Source: Dehalococcoidia bacterium
Lineage (GTDB): Bacteria > Chloroflexota > Dehalococcoidia > DSTF01 > WHTK01
Assembly (NCBI GenBank): GCA_009377745.1
Contig: WHTK01000006.1
Span: 62,001 to 126,000 of the forward strand
DNA length: 64,000 bases
Direction of reading: 5' to 3'
Positions 24,125 to 33,364 of the stretch are shown here, piece after piece. The first letter of the stretch is position 1. Every line of letters starts with the position of its first letter. The position numbers and the translations under genes are program-made. Under the pieces are notes generated by a model. The model made no database searches, had not been told where the DNA came from, and saw nothing but the letters and a program-made list of their open reading frames with translations.

Positions 24125-25033
24125 ATGGCCGAAAGACAACTACGGGTCCTCTGGGCAACGGATGGCAGCGAGGCCGCTCGCAGTGCGGCGACGCTGCTGC
24201 GCCAAATAGTACTGCCGGCGACACGGAAGCTGGTGGTGATGACAGTGGCGCCGCATTCGTTCCTTTCGGGGGCGAGGCCGGACCCGGCCTTTCTAACCAA
24301 GATCACGCCTTCGGCGCGGCGCAAGGCGCTTACAGAGAGCGAGCAGCTGGCGCAGCGGGAAGCCACGGTCCTGGACCCGCCGGACGGCGTTGAGGTGGAG
24401 GCGGTGGCGCGCTGGGGCAACCCGATCGAAGAGATACTGCGGATGGCGCGGTTGATGACCACGGACCTGATCGTTATGGGGGCGAAGGGCCACTCCAACC
24501 TGGCGCTTCTGCTCCTCGGCAGCGTCAGCCAGGGCGTGGTGCAGCACGCCACCCAGCCGGTAATGATCGGCCGGCCGAAAGGCGACCGCGTCGACAAGGT
24601 GCTGGTCGGTTACGACGGCTCGCCGCCTGCCAAGAAGGGCGTGACCTTCCTGGACCGGCTGGAGTTCCCGGCAGATGTGGAGCTGAAGCTCACCTATGTA
24701 ATTGAGCCGTTTGCCGTGCCATCCGGCACGCCGATCAGCTATCGCAAGCGGGCCGTTGAGGAGGCGCACAAGATCAACGAGCGCCAACACCGCCAGGCGG
24801 AGCGCGCCCTTTCGACGCTGGAGAACCAGATGCTAGAGAAGGGTCGGCGCGTCACGGCAGAGGTGCTCTCGGGGCCGGCGGGCAGCGAGCTCGAGGATTC
24901 AGCCAAGCGCTTCGATGCCGACCTGATCGTTGTTGGCTCACGCAAGCCCTCGCCGGCGCGACACTACCTGCTGGGCAGCACGGCAGAGAAGCTGGTGCGC
25001 AATGCGGGCACATCAATCCTCATAGTGCGCTAG
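24125..25033 (+). CDS. Tandem universal stress protein (UspA x2)
   Basis: 302 residues, two UspA domains. The first (LRVLWATDGSEAA ... GAKGHSNLALLLLGS) has a recognisable but altered ATP loop. The second (KVLVGYDGSPPAKK ... GSRKPSPARHYLLGS) is also degenerate, with GSRKPS replacing the usual GxxG. One or both sites may therefore bind nucleotide weakly. It is transcribed away from the other tandem Usp gene, and a GNAT gene follows 5 bp after its stop, so those two are probably an operon. Confidence 0.88.
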   Translation: MAERQLRVLWATDGSEAARSAATLLRQIVLPATRKLVVMTVAPHSFLSGARPDPAFLTKITPSARRKALTESEQLAQREATVLDPPDGVEVEAVARWGNPIEEILRMARLMTTDLIVMGAKGHSNLALLLLGSVSQGVVQHATQPVMIGRPKGDRVDKVLVGYDGSPPAKKGVTFLDRLEFPADVELKLTYVIEPFAVPSGTPISYRKRAVEEAHKINERQHRQAERALSTLENQMLEKGRRVTAEVLSGPAGSELEDSAKRFDADLIVVGSRKPSPARHYLLGSTAEKLVRNAGTSILIVR

Positions 25034-25038
25034 GTAAC

Positions 25039-25512
25039 GTGACGGTTTACGGCGGCCCCTACCTCACGGACGGCGATGTCGGCATCGGCCCGGCAGACCT
25101 CACGGAGCTGCGGGTCGAGGCGCTGTCGAGTGACATGGAGCGCGACGTGGATGCCTGGGCGGCCCGAGCCGGGGATGATGCCGGCATGCTCCACTTCGGC
25201 GTGACCTATCGCGGCCAGCTTATCGGCCAGGTCTTCCTGCACGACATGGACATGGACATGGGCAAGGGCGAATCTCTTGTAGGCTACCACCTGTTCGAGG
25301 CGTGGCGACAACAGGGTATGGGTACGAAGGCGTTGAGCCTGCTACAGCACTACGTGGCTGAGCAGACGAGCCTGGGACGGCTGCTGGCGATCACGGAGGA
25401 CACAAACGTCGCATCGCGGCGGCTGGGGGCGCGCTGCGGCTTCAGCGAGACGGGGCCATCGCGGGAAGACCCGGAGCACGGCGTTGTGATGGAGTGGCGG
25501 GTGCCGCGCTAG
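25039..25512 (+). CDS. GNAT family N-acetyltransferase
   Basis: 157 residues from GTG at 25039. The GNAT core is visible: beta strands LIGQVFLHDMDMDM and SLVGYHLFEAWRQQG, then the acetyl-CoA loop QQGMGTKALSLL (an R/Q-x2-G-x-G/A pattern), and LLAITEDTNVASRRLGARCG. It transfers an acetyl group from acetyl-CoA to an amine; the substrate is unknown. It starts 5 bp after the Usp stop, without room for its own promoter. Several bacteria pair Usp and acetyltransferase domains, which suggests a regulatory link but does not prove one. Confidence 0.8.
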   Translation: MTVYGGPYLTDGDVGIGPADLTELRVEALSSDMERDVDAWAARAGDDAGMLHFGVTYRGQLIGQVFLHDMDMDMGKGESLVGYHLFEAWRQQGMGTKALSLLQHYVAEQTSLGRLLAITEDTNVASRRLGARCGFSETGPSREDPEHGVVMEWRVPR

Positions 25513-25698
25513 GGCGATCCAAGCCGCCGATTGGGCTCAAAGATTGCTTCCCAGCTGGGCGCTTCTCGCGAGCGCCTTACTGGTGGATGGTCAGCGCACA
25601 CAGCGGAGGATGAGGCCCGAGCGCGGGGATCGTGCATGGGCTTCGCTCCTAGCAACCCCTGGCGACCGTAAAGGTAGCCGCTACAGGGTCTGCAGCGG

Positions 25699-27108
25699 CT
25701 ACAGGCCGAGCTTGCCGGGGTTCAGAATCGCTTCGGGGTCGAGGGCGCGCTTGAGGCGCTGGAGGAGGTCGAAGCCGCCCTCGGCGTGCTCGCGCGGCAT
25801 GAGGTGGGCGAGGCGGAGGCCGGCGCCGTGGACGTACTCCATGGAGCCGCCGAGGTCCTGGCAGGACATGAGCAGCGCATCGATGACGCCCTGGAGGCGC
25901 TCCTGACCGCCGTCAGCGGTGGGAGTGGCGAGGACGGCGGAGAAGCAATCGGGGCCGGTCCAGAGGGCGCATTCGAAGAGGACGGCGCCCTGCCGCGAAG
26001 GCTGCCTATGGCAGATATCGCGAAACTCCAGCACTTTGGAGGGTGGCAGCGAGACGTGGATGTAGTCGCGGACGAGGCCGGGGTCGCCCCAGCCGTTGCG
26101 GCGCCGGCGGTTGCCGCGGTTGCGGGCAAAGCGCTCGGCGATGATGTGGCGCTCGGCCCAGAAGTCTTCGACCTGCTGCTGAGGTAGGGGTGTCGCGCCA
26201 TGTCCGGCGGCTATGCGCTCGGCGCGGCTAAGAGACGCCTCGACCTCCTCGGCAAAGCCCTCGAAGCCGAGATAGAGCAGCGGCGGCTCCTCCTCGCGCG
26301 TCGATAGCTCCGGCCAGGGCGAGGCGTGCTCCTCGCTGTATTCGAGCAGAGACGGACGCAGGCCCAGCGCCGTGAGAGCGTCGACGGCGGCGAAACCGTC
26401 CTCGAAGCGCCGGAAGCGGAACGCCCGCAGCTCCTGGCGCTCGGGGATGGGATAAGCCCTGAGCGCCGCGGCGGTGATCACGCCGAGCGTCCCCTCGGCG
26501 CCGATGAAGAGTCGCGCCAGGTCGGGGCCGGTGGAGTGTCGGCGCAGGGCCTTGGTGCGCAGCAGCGTGCCATCGGCGAGGGCGACTTCCAGGGCCAGGG
26601 TCTGATCGCCCATACCGCCGTAGCGTCCGCCCTTGTAGCCGAGGCCGTTCGTGCTGAGAGGCCCACCGACGCTGGCGACGGGGAAAGTCCAGGGGTCGTG
26701 GCCGAGGCAGAGATCGTGCTGTCGCAAGGCGGAATCGACGTCGGCGAGGATGGAGCCGGCGCCGGCCCAGACCAGGCGGTCTGCGGGATGGACGTCGATC
26801 TGGTTGAGGTTGACCGTGTCGAGGACAAGGCCGGGGCGCAGGCTGCGGGCGCCACCCATCAGGCCGGTGCCGGCGCCATAGGCCACGACCGGGACTCCGG
26901 CCTCGGAGGCGAGGGCGAGGACGCCGGCTACCTCTTCGGCGGTGGCTGGACGGACGACGGCGAGGGGGACGGCGGCTTCGGAAGCGGCGGCGCGGCTGCC
27001 GAGGGCGTCCTGGGCGAAGAAGCGGCGCTCAGCGCTACGGCGGCCGACGGCGTCAGGGCCAAGGAGGTTGGTGAGGCGGTCGAGGAGGGCGTTAGCTGTG
27101 CGAGGCAT
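25699..27108 (-). CDS. FAD-linked oxidase, GlcD/D-lactate dehydrogenase-like
   Basis: 469 residues from ATG at 27108. The PCMH-type FAD domain is clear: VVAYGAGTGLMGGARSLRPG, DPWTFPVASVGGPLSTNG, LFIGAEGTLGVIT. The C-terminal substrate domain ends with the family tail ALDPEAILNPGKLGL. It oxidises a 2-hydroxy acid such as glycolate, D-lactate or a relative. There is no neighbouring GlcE/GlcF iron-sulfur partner, so it is probably a one-component enzyme. Residues upstream of the chosen start belong to an open frame without coding character. Confidence 0.87.
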   Translation of the reverse strand: MPRTANALLDRLTNLLGPDAVGRRSAERRFFAQDALGSRAAASEAAVPLAVVRPATAEEVAGVLALASEAGVPVVAYGAGTGLMGGARSLRPGLVLDTVNLNQIDVHPADRLVWAGAGSILADVDSALRQHDLCLGHDPWTFPVASVGGPLSTNGLGYKGGRYGGMGDQTLALEVALADGTLLRTKALRRHSTGPDLARLFIGAEGTLGVITAAALRAYPIPERQELRAFRFRRFEDGFAAVDALTALGLRPSLLEYSEEHASPWPELSTREEEPPLLYLGFEGFAEEVEASLSRAERIAAGHGATPLPQQQVEDFWAERHIIAERFARNRGNRRRRNGWGDPGLVRDYIHVSLPPSKVLEFRDICHRQPSRQGAVLFECALWTGPDCFSAVLATPTADGGQERLQGVIDALLMSCQDLGGSMEYVHGAGLRLAHLMPREHAEGGFDLLQRLKRALDPEAILNPGKLGL

Positions 27109-27208
27109 GGCCAGAGGATACGGGATTGCTGTGTGCGGAAGGCAGCCCCGCCGCCCTGGCCACCTGAAGGCCGCTGCTACAGGATTGAGGGGGCGGTCTG
27201 TGGAATCG

Positions 27209-28306
27209 TTAGAAGCTGCGCAGGGCGGCGCAGATGCGGTCGATTTCGGGGTCGGTAAGGTCGGGGAACATGGGAATAGTGACGACCTGGTCGCAGAGGC
27301 GTTCGGTGACGGGCAGGCTGCCTTTGCCGTAGCCAAGGTATTCGTAGGCGGGCTGGAGGTGGGGCGGCTCCGGCCAGGAGACGTCAGTGGCGATGCCCGC
27401 GTCCTTGAGCGCACCCCGGAAGGCGTCGCGCTGGGGCGTGAGCACGACGTAGAAGTAGTAGGCAGGGTCGGCCCAGGGGCCGTTGGGCGCGGGGGTCAGC
27501 TTTGTGCCGGAGATGGCTTCGTCGAAGCGGCGGGCGATTGCGCGGCGCCGGTCGTTCCAATCGTCGAGGTAGGGGAGCTTGGCGCGCAGGATGGCGGCCT
27601 GAATCTCGTCCATGCGGCTGTTGAGGCTGGGCGTGACGCTGTGGTAACGCCGGTCCCAGCCGTGCTGGCGCAGCAGGCGCAGCCGCTCCGCCAGGGCGTT
27701 GTCGTTGGTGACGACGGCGCCGGCATCGCCGAGGGCGCCGAGGTTCTTGGTGGGATAGAAGCTGTAGCAGGTGGCGACGCCATGGGTGGAGGCCTGAACG
27801 CCCTTGTAGAGCGCGCCGTGAGCCTCGCAGGCGTCGAGGACGACTGGTATATCACCGGCGGCGGCGAGGATGGAGTCGAGGTCGACGGGGTGGCCGTAGA
27901 CGTGGACGGGCAGGATGGCTTTCGTGTGGGGCGAGAGCTTGGCCGCGATTTGCGACGGGTCGAGGGTGTAGGTAACGGGGTCGACGTCGATCAGCACCGG
28001 CTTGGCGCCGAGGTCGTGGATGGCGTCGAGCGTGGCGCTTACGGTGAAGGCGACCGTGATCACCTCGTCGCCGGGGCCGATGCCGAGGGCCTTGAGGGTC
28101 AGGTTGAGGGCGTCGGTGCCGCTGGCGAGAGCGACGGCGTGGAGGGTACCGCAGTAGGCGGCCCATTCCTGCTCGAAGCCTTCATTCTCGGAGGCGGAGA
28201 CGAACCAGCCGGAATCGAGGACGCGCTGGATCGCCGCCTCAACTTCGCCTTTTACGCCGGCGTACTGGCGCTTGAGGTCGATCCAGGGGATCGGCGCTTC
28301 GGTCAC
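27209..28306 (-). CDS. DegT/DnrJ/EryC1 family sugar aminotransferase
   Basis: 365 residues, PLP type I fold. The PLP-binding lysine is K187 (SFYPTKNLGALGDAG), and D158 of VVLDACEAHGA contacts the pyridine nitrogen. The usual N-terminal start (IPWIDLKRQY) is present. These enzymes transfer an amino group to a keto-sugar nucleotide for lipopolysaccharide-like glycans, glycoproteins or antibiotics. It is the last gene of the GT2-methyltransferase-epimerase-aminotransferase operon and overlaps the epimerase stop by 4 bp. The context supports a surface-glycan role. Confidence 0.92.
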   Translation of the reverse strand: MTEAPIPWIDLKRQYAGVKGEVEAAIQRVLDSGWFVSASENEGFEQEWAAYCGTLHAVALASGTDALNLTLKALGIGPGDEVITVAFTVSATLDAIHDLGAKPVLIDVDPVTYTLDPSQIAAKLSPHTKAILPVHVYGHPVDLDSILAAAGDIPVVLDACEAHGALYKGVQASTHGVATCYSFYPTKNLGALGDAGAVVTNDNALAERLRLLRQHGWDRRYHSVTPSLNSRMDEIQAAILRAKLPYLDDWNDRRRAIARRFDEAISGTKLTPAPNGPWADPAYYFYVVLTPQRDAFRGALKDAGIATDVSWPEPPHLQPAYEYLGYGKGSLPVTERLCDQVVTIPMFPDLTDPEIDRICAALRSF

Positions 28307-29340
28307 CAGTAATGCTCCCGGTAGGTCTGGTAGTAGCGGACGCTGCGCTCCAGCCCCTGGCGCAGGCTAATGCGCGGCTGCCAGTCGAGGATGCGGTCGA
28401 TCTTCGCCGTGTCGGCCACGTAGTCACCGATTTCGATGCGGCGGGCGTCGTCCGGGAAGGGGACGAGCTCGATGCTGCCCTGGCCGGCTATCTCGATGAG
28501 CTGGGTGGCGATCTGGAGCAGGCTGACAGGATTGCCGCTGCCGACGTTGAAAGCCTGGCCGGCCACATCTGGGGTCACGGCGGCGATGAGGTGGGCGCGG
28601 ACAACGTCATCGACGTAGACGAGGTCGCGGACCTGGCTGCCATCGCCGTAAAGCTTGAAGACGCCGCCTTCGACGGCGGTGCGGACGAACCAGTTGATGA
28701 AGCCCTGGCGCCAGTGGGCGGTGAGCATGCGCGGGCCGTAGGTGTTTGTCAGGCGCAGGGATACCGTCGCCATGCCGTGGGCAATGTGATAAGCGAAGTG
28801 ATAGAGGTCAGCCGCGGCCTTGTTGGCGCTGTTGACCTCGGTGGGCAGGAGGGGATGCTCCTCGGTGACGGGGCTGGTCTGGATCAGGCCGTACTGGCTG
28901 CGGGTGCCGGCGTAGACGACGCGCGCCTCGGGGGCGTAGCGGCGGACGGCTTCGAGGACGGCGAGGTTGCCCCGGACGTTGGTATCGAGGTCGCGAAAAG
29001 GCGCGTCGAGGCTATCGAGGTGGCTGACGCTGGCCGCGAGGTTGAAGACGTAGTGACGGCCGCGCACGGCTTCGGCAACGGCGGCCTCGTCGTTGATGTC
29101 GGCGAGGCGGATATCGATGAGGTCCTCGATGCCCTGGAGGTTGAAGCGGTTGCCGCCCTGACCATCGGAGAGGGAATCGATGACGGTGACGGAAGCGCCC
29201 AGCGCGTTGAGAGCGTGGACGAGGTTGCTGCCGATGAAGCCGAGGCCACCGGTGACGAGGGCGCTACGGCCGGAGAAAACCTGCAAACGCGGCTCAGCAA
29301 GGAGATCGGCGGCCTGGTAGGCCAGAATGTCGGAGGTCAT
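28303..29340 (-). CDS. NAD-dependent epimerase/dehydratase (extended SDR)
   Basis: 345 residues. The dinucleotide loop is G31-G-L-G-F-I-G37 (ALVTGGLGFIGSNL). The sugar-nucleotide half includes LRLTNTYGPRML and DLVYVDDVVRAH. At the catalytic YxxxK position the sequence reads N170-S-A-N-K174, so the Tyr is Asn while Lys is kept; I recall similar NxxxK members of the family, and the change may alter or redirect activity. It probably acts on a UDP-, GDP- or dTDP-sugar in the cytosol. ATGA overlaps join it to both neighbours. Confidence 0.9.
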   Translation of the reverse strand: MTSDILAYQAADLLAEPRLQVFSGRSALVTGGLGFIGSNLVHALNALGASVTVIDSLSDGQGGNRFNLQGIEDLIDIRLADINDEAAVAEAVRGRHYVFNLAASVSHLDSLDAPFRDLDTNVRGNLAVLEAVRRYAPEARVVYAGTRSQYGLIQTSPVTEEHPLLPTEVNSANKAAADLYHFAYHIAHGMATVSLRLTNTYGPRMLTAHWRQGFINWFVRTAVEGGVFKLYGDGSQVRDLVYVDDVVRAHLIAAVTPDVAGQAFNVGSGNPVSLLQIATQLIEIAGQGSIELVPFPDDARRIEIGDYVADTAKIDRILDWQPRISLRQGLERSVRYYQTYREHYW

Positions 29341-30077
29341 GGCTTGCGGCCCAGGGCGATGACGGAGAGGCCGATGGGCAGACGTGTCTTCTGAATGACG
29401 GCAGCCTCGATGCCGAGGACGCCGGTGAGGGCGGTGTTCAGCGGCCTGGGGACGGGCCGCACATCGGACTCATCGCTGCCGCTACCGCGGAACTTGGCCC
29501 AGAAGCGGCGCGCGACGGCGATGGGAAAAAGGATCGTGTTGGCGTAGGTCGTTTCGAGGACGCGCAGGCCGGCCTTCTCCATCTTCTTCGCCATCTCAGT
29601 AGTGGAGTAGCGGTGCCTGGTGTGGAGTGTGACGTCGTGCGGACCGTAGAGAGACTGGAAGGCGGGCGTGCGGACCAGGAGGACGCCGCCGGGCTTGAGG
29701 ACACGCGTCAGCTCGCGCAGGGCGGCCTCGTCAGCGGGTGAGGCTAGCTGGCAGATGACGTCAAACGAGGTGACAAGGTCGAAGGAGGCGTCCGCGAAGG
29801 GGACGGCGTCGGTGCTGGCGACGAGGATGCGCCCCTGCTGGCGGGTGGCGTACATCTGAGCGGCCATGGGGGCGAAGTCGAACGCGGTGACGCGGCCGAA
29901 GCGCTCCAGCAGCCTCAAGGAACCGCCTGTGCCGCAGCCGGCATCGAGGATGCGCAGGGGGCCCGAGCCGCTATTGAGGTTGCGCTTGAGCAGGTTGTAG
30001 ACGATGCGCCGCATGCCAACGTACCACCAGAGGCTGTCCTCCAGCTTGAACATGTAATCGTACTCGGCGGGCTCCAA
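29337..30077 (-). CDS. SAM-dependent methyltransferase (class I)
   Basis: 246 residues from TTG at 30077, which lies 4 bp after the glycosyltransferase stop and starts the conserved EPAEYDYMFKLEDSLWWYVG block. The SAM-binding motif I is ILDAGCGTGGS, followed by VTAFDFAPMA and the motif-4-like FDLVTSFDVICQ. The hydrophobic C-terminal third (ANTILFPIAVARRFW) could associate with membrane. It probably methylates a lipid-linked or nucleotide sugar in the same pathway as the adjoining genes. A longer upstream frame overlaps the glycosyltransferase gene and is unlikely. Confidence 0.82.
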   Translation of the reverse strand: MEPAEYDYMFKLEDSLWWYVGMRRIVYNLLKRNLNSGSGPLRILDAGCGTGGSLRLLERFGRVTAFDFAPMAAQMYATRQQGRILVASTDAVPFADASFDLVTSFDVICQLASPADEAALRELTRVLKPGGVLLVRTPAFQSLYGPHDVTLHTRHRYSTTEMAKKMEKAGLRVLETTYANTILFPIAVARRFWAKFRGSGSDESDVRPVPRPLNTALTGVLGIEAAVIQKTRLPIGLSVIALGRKP

Positions 30078-30081
30078 GTCG

Positions 30082-30873
30082 CTAACCCGAGCGGGGTGTG
30101 GCCGGCTTGACTTCCGCTGACCGCAGGCTGCGGGCGCGACGCTTCTGCTCCCCCAACAGGACGAGGCGCACGTACCAGCGAGCAACGCCACGCAGGGCGC
30201 GGCTGATGCGGGCCGGCTTGAAGAATTGAGATGTGCCGTAGGCGCGGGCGTAGTGGTGCACCGGCAGCTCTACCAGGCGGAAGCCGGAATCACTGAGCTT
30301 GCGGATCAGCTCGATGCAGATGGCGCCGTCGTTGGACTCGAGGGTGACGTAATTGAAGACGGAGCGGCGCAGGAGGCGGAAGTCGCAGTCCACATCGTGG
30401 ATTGGGAAGGAGAAGAGGATGCGCGTCACATGCTGATACAGAGAGCCGATGATCTGGCGGTACCAGGGGTCCTGGCGCGAAATCTTGTAGCCGTTGACCA
30501 CGTCGACACCGGGGCGCATGGCCGCGGTCAGTAGATCGAGTTCGGTGGGGTCGTACTGGCCGTCGCCGTCTGTATAGAAGACGTAGTCTTTGGTGGCGCC
30601 GCGGAAGCCGCTCTGCAGGGCGCCGCCGTAGCCCTGATTCTGCTGGTGGGTGACGATGCTGAGCGCTGGCATGCCGGGCTGGAGGGCGGCGAGGACGGCG
30701 GCGCTGTCGTCGGTACTGGCGTCGTTAATGACGATGATCTCGTAGTCGTCTGTGACGCGCTTGAGGGCGGCCTCGACCATCTGGCAAAGGCCGGCAATGG
30801 TGTTGGCGTCGTTATAGCAGGGGAAGAAGGCGGAAACGCTGGAGAGTTTCTGCCCTGTTGGTTGGTCTATCAC
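30082..30873 (-). CDS. Family 2 glycosyltransferase (DPM/ArnC-like)
   Basis: 263 residues from GTG at 30873, with GGAGG 5 bases upstream. GT-A fold: SVSAFFPCYNDANTIAGL, VINDASTDDSA, and the donor-binding DGDGQ at 102-106 (YTDGDGQYDPTELD). The acceptor-side block HDVDCDFRLLRRSVF is like dolichol/polyprenyl-phosphate glycosyltransferases. There are no obvious membrane helices, so it probably works at the cytosolic face of the membrane on polyprenyl phosphate. It is the first gene of the four-gene sugar operon. Confidence 0.9.
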   Translation of the reverse strand: MIDQPTGQKLSSVSAFFPCYNDANTIAGLCQMVEAALKRVTDDYEIIVINDASTDDSAAVLAALQPGMPALSIVTHQQNQGYGGALQSGFRGATKDYVFYTDGDGQYDPTELDLLTAAMRPGVDVVNGYKISRQDPWYRQIIGSLYQHVTRILFSFPIHDVDCDFRLLRRSVFNYVTLESNDGAICIELIRKLSDSGFRLVELPVHHYARAYGTSQFFKPARISRALRGVARWYVRLVLLGEQKRRARSLRSAEVKPATPRSG

Positions 30874-31079
30874 AGCGCCTCCTGCAGGGGATACGGGCGA
30901 ATTGTGCCAGCCACGCCAGTCCGGGTCAACGGGAGAGGTGACAATAGGCATAGCGCATAGGACATAGATTGTTGGGAGGGATGCCAGCGTGCGGATTGAA
31001 GCCCGCAGCTTCCTTGAAGGCAGCGGCCAGGCCGTATGCGAGACTGATGTGCTATGAACTAAGGAAGCTGGGGTCATTG

Positions 31080-31316
31080 ATGGAAGACGACGATAAGGTA
31101 AGCGTCTATCGAGAGGCGTACGAGGCCTGGCAGAAGCAGCTATCGGGGCTGCACGAGGTCTTTCTCGAGGGCAAGCGGCCTGACCCGGTGCGGCTCAAGG
31201 GGCTGCTGAACCGGGAGAGCCGCGCCAAGCGGAAGTATGACGCGGCGCGGCTGCGTCTCCTCGGAATTGAGGAAGAGCCGTTTAGCGATGACGAGGAGGA
31301 GGGCAAAGAGGAGTAG
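31080..31316 (+). CDS. Small charged protein, unknown
   Basis: 78 residues from ATG at 31080. It is strongly charged and helical (VSVYREAYEAWQKQLSGLHE, LKGLLNRESRAKRKYDAARL), ending in an acidic tail (SDDEEEGKEE). It has no metal motif, signal peptide or membrane segment. The base composition and codon use look coding, and the gene is divergent from the sugar operon. I do not recognise a family. A coiled-coil or small regulatory protein is possible. Confidence 0.6.
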   Translation: MEDDDKVSVYREAYEAWQKQLSGLHEVFLEGKRPDPVRLKGLLNRESRAKRKYDAARLRLLGIEEEPFSDDEEEGKEE

Positions 31317-31588
31317 CGGCGATTTCGCGGGGCTGGCGGTACACCAGTGAAGCCGAGGAATGGGTCGTGGATGGTACCACAGCCGTAAGGCTGGGGCATT
31401 CCGTTGTGGGTAGGACGCTAGAACCACTGCCGCGCCGCTGCGGCTGAAGGAATGTTTGGGTGGAGAAGCGCGACTGGGCTACGACGACTTAGAGGCTCAC
31501 GGCCCGTGCGCCCCTACAGATCGCCGACTAGCGCCTAAATCGCTGACGAGCGTCCAAGAGGTGGATGGGCTTGATCCCGGGCTTATGG

Positions 31589-33007
31589 CTAGGCGGTGCG
31601 GATGCCGGAGGGCATGTCGTCGCCGTCCAGGGCTCCGAGGAAACTATCAGCCCAGACGTGGACGTCGTTGCGCAGGACTTTAGCGCGGAGGTTGCGCATG
31701 CGTTGGCGTTGCTCTCGCAAAGGCATGTCGAGTGCGGCGCGGATGCTGGCCGCCATACCCTCGACGTCGTAGGGATTGACGATCACAGCGTCGGTTAGCT
31801 CATTGGCGGCACCGGCAAACTCACTGAGGACGAGGACGCCGTCTTCCTTGGCACGGCTGGCGACGAACTCCTTGGCGACGAGGTTCATACCATCGCGCAG
31901 CGGCGTCACGAGCATAATGTCGGCGGCCTGATAGAGGGCGGCGACGTCATTGGGTTGCATGTTGCGGTTGAGGACGCGAATGGGGGCGTCGGCGGTGGTG
32001 CCGTAGCGGCCGTTGATGCGGCCGACGATCTCATCGACGCGGCGCTTGAGGGAGGCGTAGGACTCGATTGCTTCGCGGGAGGGGAAGATGACCTGGATCA
32101 GGCGCAGGCGGCGGGCCAGATCGGGGTCGGCCTGGAAGAGCAGCTCGATGGCGGTCAGGCGGCTCGGTAAGCCCTTGGTGTAGTCGAGCCGGTCGATTCC
32201 GACGAGGATCTTGCGGTTCTGGGTCTCGCTGCGGATCTCCGTGGCATGCTCCATAACGTCGGGCCGCGTGGCAAGGCTGGACCAGAAGTGAGTATCGATG
32301 CCGAGGGGGAAGGCGCCGGCGCGCACCGGGCGGTCCTGATGCATCACGATGTCGTTAGTAGGCGTGACCTTGAGGATGCGGCGGCAGGACTCGATGAAGT
32401 GGTTCGCGTCCAACGTGGTATGGAAGCCGACGAGGTCGGCTCCGAGCAGGCCCTCGAGGATCTCGCGCCGCCAGGGCAAGACGGCGAACACCTCCGGTAC
32501 CGGGAATGGGACATGCAGGAAGAAGCCGATGCGGGCGTCCGGCAGGGCTTGGCGGACGAGGCTGGGGACGAGTGTGAGGTGGTAGTCGTGGACCCAGACG
32601 CGGTCGCCGGGCTCGTGGGCTTCCGCTACAGCTCTGGCGAAGGCCTCGTTGACCTTTGCGTAGACATCCCAGCCGGTGGGGTGCAGGGGCAGCTGGTCTA
32701 TGCGGTAGTGGAGGACGGGCCAGAGGGAGCTGTTGGCGATGTCCTCGTAGAAGCCTTTGATGTCGCGGCGATTGAGGTAAACCGGGACGACGCGGATGTC
32801 GGCCAGCTGAGCTTCGAGCTGGCGGCGCTGGGCGGCGCTGAGACGCGGCAGCTCGCCAGGCCAGCCGATCCATGTGCCCTCGAATTCATCGTGCGGCCCG
32901 GCCAGGCCGGCGACCAGGCCGCCGGAGGAGCGGTCGAGGCGCAGCTCCTGGCCATCGACCCGGACGGTGACGGGGGCGCGGTTGGAGACGAGAATCAGCT
33001 TGCTCAC
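31589..33007 (-). CDS. otsA: Trehalose-6-phosphate synthase
   Basis: 472 residues, GT20 family. Motifs in order: [12 protein letters not shown], the N-terminal glycine loop [61 protein letters not shown] and the C-terminal [13 protein letters not shown] that binds the nucleotide sugar. It joins UDP- (or GDP-) glucose and glucose 6-phosphate into trehalose 6-phosphate, a protectant precursor. There is no OtsB phosphatase gene in the window and no phosphatase domain fused; the enzyme ends soon after the GT domain. It appears monocistronic. Confidence 0.95.
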   Translation of the reverse strand: MSKLILVSNRAPVTVRVDGQELRLDRSSGGLVAGLAGPHDEFEGTWIGWPGELPRLSAAQRRQLEAQLADIRVVPVYLNRRDIKGFYEDIANSSLWPVLHYRIDQLPLHPTGWDVYAKVNEAFARAVAEAHEPGDRVWVHDYHLTLVPSLVRQALPDARIGFFLHVPFPVPEVFAVLPWRREILEGLLGADLVGFHTTLDANHFIESCRRILKVTPTNDIVMHQDRPVRAGAFPLGIDTHFWSSLATRPDVMEHATEIRSETQNRKILVGIDRLDYTKGLPSRLTAIELLFQADPDLARRLRLIQVIFPSREAIESYASLKRRVDEIVGRINGRYGTTADAPIRVLNRNMQPNDVAALYQAADIMLVTPLRDGMNLVAKEFVASRAKEDGVLVLSEFAGAANELTDAVIVNPYDVEGMAASIRAALDMPLREQRQRMRNLRAKVLRNDVHVWADSFLGALDGDDMPSGIRTA

Positions 33008-33364
33008 GTGACGTCCTTGTCATGCAGCCGCAGAGAGGCCGCCTGCAGTGTGTAAGTTACAGGGCTCGGCCTCTTAACAAACAAAGTCTAAGGCATAAGG
33101 CACGGGACGTACCGAATACGAAGAAAGGCTAGAGGCGGCGCCTGTCTTCGACGGCCACGTGTGGGTTGGCTATAGCGGGCCTCTCAGAAAGAAGCTCGTC
33201 GGGTGCTGTCGTGAGTAACGGCCTGAGGTTGCTTCGCCTCGCTGGCAGCGATGTTTGGCGAAGACCACGGGCGTGGTATTACGCGCACACTCAGGGGCTG
33301 TGTCCTATACCTCATGCGCCCGTCGCCTTGCTGCTGCCTGACGGCGCTTCTAGAATTAACAATC
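33008..33364. other. Gene-free stretch
   Basis: No coding region that I trust. It presumably holds the otsA promoter region near 33010-33080. Around 33180-33260 a stretch with GAGGTTGCTTCGCCTCGCTG resembles the TTGCTTCGGCGATGGCTCG repeat at 62446-62475. Nothing else is recognisable. Confidence 0.4.

Noticed and set aside
25514..25698. Possible gene between the GNAT and GlcD-like genes
   Set aside because: The open frame here has no ribosome-binding site and no conserved pattern; only short repeat-like CTACAGG pieces are seen.
26942..28312. Open frame of about 456 codons antisense to the aminotransferase and oxidase genes
   Set aside because: Valine/glycine/aspartate-rich shadow of DegT and GlcD-like genes; no family resemblance.
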